From NCBI RefSeq assembly GCF_002705925.1, contig NZ_NKRE01000001.1:4230604-4294603 (forward strand): a stretch of DNA of 64,000 nt. Direction: 5' to 3'. Origin of the DNA: Mycobacterium ostraviense (lineage in GTDB: Bacteria; Actinomycetota; Actinomycetes; Mycobacteriales; Mycobacteriaceae). Positions 63,601 through 64,000 of the stretch are shown in pieces. Numbering within the stretch: the stretch's first letter is position 1; each line of letters begins with the position of its first letter. The translations under genes and the position numbers were made by a program. Below the pieces are notes generated by a model, which saw nothing but the letters and a program-made list of their open reading frames with translations, had not been told where the DNA came from and made no database searches.

Positions 63601-64000
63601 CGGTTTGCGGCCTCATCGAGTTCCCGGTACGTCATCGACCGGCCGTCGAAGGTCACCGCCACCGCCTCGGGCGTGCGCGCGACTTGGGCGGCGAACAATG
63701 CCGGAATGGTCGACGGCGTGGTGACCGGCTGGGTCAACACCGCCCGGTTGCCCCACCCATCCAGGCGGACCCGCTCACCGGCATCCAGCACATCGATCGA
63801 CGAGAGCCGCCGGCTGGGGTCGGCGGTGACGGCCACCAAAACCCGCCGCCACCGCTCGATCAGCGCCTCGATGCTGCCGGTGTCGAACACGTCGGTGCGA
63901 AATTCCACGCCTCCCCAAATCCCTGCGGGCTCACCAGCTTCGGTCCAGCGCTCGCCAAGGGACAACGCGAGATCTGTGCGGGCGGTGTGGGTGTCCACCG
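60624..64000 (-). CDS. NRPS C-terminal part: (C)-A-PCP-reductase
   Basis: Open from the right edge to TGA at 60624, at least 1125 residues; the N-terminus is outside. Order: end of a condensation domain (ARTDLALSLGERWTEAGEPA), adenylation domain (IIYTSGTTGVPKGVAVTH, NAYGPTETTLC, YRTGDLV, GRADEQVKIRGYRIELGEIR, NGKLDTRALP), carrier site FFDLGGDSLSAMRLI, and a terminal Rossmann reductase (LLTGATGFVGRYLALEWLQ, YGNSKWAGEVLLREANDL with Tyr and Lys). The reductase closely resembles the one in carboxylic acid reductases and FadD9, so the product is released as aldehyde or alcohol rather than acid. Product unknown. Confidence 0.93.
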   Translation of the reverse strand, partial: VDTHTARTDLALSLGERWTEAGEPAGIWGGVEFRTDVFDTGSIEALIERWRRVLVAVTADPSRRLSSIDVLDAGERVRLDGWGNRAVLTQPVTTPSTIPALFAAQVARTPEAVAVTFDGRSMTYRELDEAANRLAHMLIGDGVGPGECVALLLERSAQAVVAILAVLKTGAAYVPIDPKHPTARIAVLLNDAAPVAAVTTAGLRGRLHESDLRVIDVDDPAIDTQPSTAPPAPAPDDVAHIIYTSGTTGVPKGVAVTHHNVTQVIQSLEPSLLTPGQVWTQWYSPAFDASVEEVWGPLLHGGRLVVVPESVAASPEDFHALLVSEHVTVLHQTPSAVAALSPEGLESTALVVAAEPCPAELVDRWAPGRVMINAYGPTETTLCVATSARLTRGSGVVPIGSPVAGAALFVLDRWLRPVPAGVVGELYVAGRGVGCGYVRRAALTASRFVACPFGGAEAPGTRMYRTGDLVSWDTDGQLHYVGRADEQVKIRGYRIELGEIRAALAALDGVDQAVVIVREDRPGTKRLVGYVTESVTGAVDPVTARRVLAERLPAYMVPAAVAVVPALPLTVNGKLDTRALPTPEYQDAEHYRAPTNAVEEILAAIYAQVLGLGRVGVDDSFFDLGGDSLSAMRLIAAANKSLNAHLTVCALFNAPSVSALSQQLDRHVGDARFVSVHGPSNTGGATEVHAADLTLDKFIDAATLAAAPALPGPSAEARTVLLTGATGFVGRYLALEWLQRMELRGGTLICVVRADSDEQARRRLEKTFDTGDPKLQRHFQQLAADHLEVIAGDKGETNLGLDDTTWQRLADTVDLIVDPAALVNGVLPYSELFGPNVVGTAELIRLALTTALKPYVFVSTANVGDQIEPSAFTEDADIRVISPTRITDDNYVNGYGNSKWAGEVLLREANDLCGLPVGVFRCSMILADTTYPGQLNMSDMFTRMVLSVVATGIAPSSFYRPPEDPADGNRQRAHLDGLPVEFVAEAIATLGAQIGRESSTGYQTYHVMNPHDDGIGLDEYVDWLIEAGYPIERIDDFGEWLQRFETALRALPDQQRDHSLLELLLLSNSEYLQPAQPSRGSFAPTDRFRAAVQEAKIGSNNDIPHISAPIIIKYVTDLQLLGLL

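Noticed and set aside
1..64000. CRISPR arrays, tRNA or rRNA genes, prophage modules
   Set aside because: I saw no spaced direct repeats of CRISPR type, no tRNA-like cloverleaf with the conserved TTC loop, no rRNA, and no phage structural genes. The integrase debris at 60 kb is isolated.

Overview
The window is mycobacterial chromosome: high GC, PE_PGRS and PPE genes, ESX-type PE/PPE motifs, and a long run of genes in the same order as the M. tuberculosis Rv1101c-Rv1133c interval (AI-2E transporter, esterase, 3-beta-HSD, xseB/xseA, ispH, ychF, zwf1, gnd2, bpoB, ephC, ppdK, metE). The PE_PGRS gene and relics point to a slow grower outside the M. avium group. Species cannot be named from sequence alone. 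Ortholog statements are from memory of the H37Rv annotation, not from a search.

Layout. 1-3.9 kb: AI-2E transporter (cut by the window edge), a broken Rieske oxygenase/SnoaL pair, and an intact TetR gene with a palindromic operator. 4-8.2 kb: esterase, zinc alcohol dehydrogenase and Baeyer-Villiger monooxygenase, which together could convert a secondary alcohol to ketone, ester, then acid plus alcohol. 8.3-15.2 kb: conserved core (3-beta-HSD, exonuclease VII, lipid-droplet protein, IspH, YchF). 15.3-19.8 kb: small coiled-coil genes, NlpC/P60 proteins, OsmC, ABM monooxygenase and an intact class III nucleotide cyclase. 19.9-32.7 kb: pentose phosphate genes zwf1-gnd2, hydrolases, a WS/DGAT-like protein, a PPDK-like protein and DoxX, with a decayed YhgE/Pip-type membrane protein, an internally deleted PPE gene and an ISL3 remnant among them. 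32.7-39.7 kb: PE_PGRS, then an unusual tight module of Lgt paralog, small membrane protein and radical SAM protein, then PGRS debris, a small secreted protein and a DUF3556 membrane protein. 39.7-42.3 kb: metE behind a cobalamin riboswitch. 42.4-57.9 kb: a likely catabolic cluster (SDRs, paired acyl-CoA dehydrogenases, MoxR-type AAA+ plus VWA protein, cytosolic type I binding-fold protein, AveC-like membrane protein, aldehyde dehydrogenase, P450) with a tandem-TetR regulator of Mce3R type; a recurring 14-bp near-palindrome sits in front of several of its genes. 57.9-60.6 kb: DGPF/YCII protein, ECF sigma factor of ECF42 type, a broken SRPBCC gene and integrase debris. 60.6-64 kb: the C-terminal end of an NRPS with a carboxylate-reductase-like terminal domain.

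A striking general feature is the number of reading frames broken by one-base changes, mostly in short homopolymers (SnoaL, Rieske, YhgE/Pip, radical SAM, secreted protein, aldehyde dehydrogenase, SRPBCC, integrase), beside true deletions (PPE, SDR, PGRS relics). Either the species is losing genes, or part of this is read error; a polished resequencing would separate the two.
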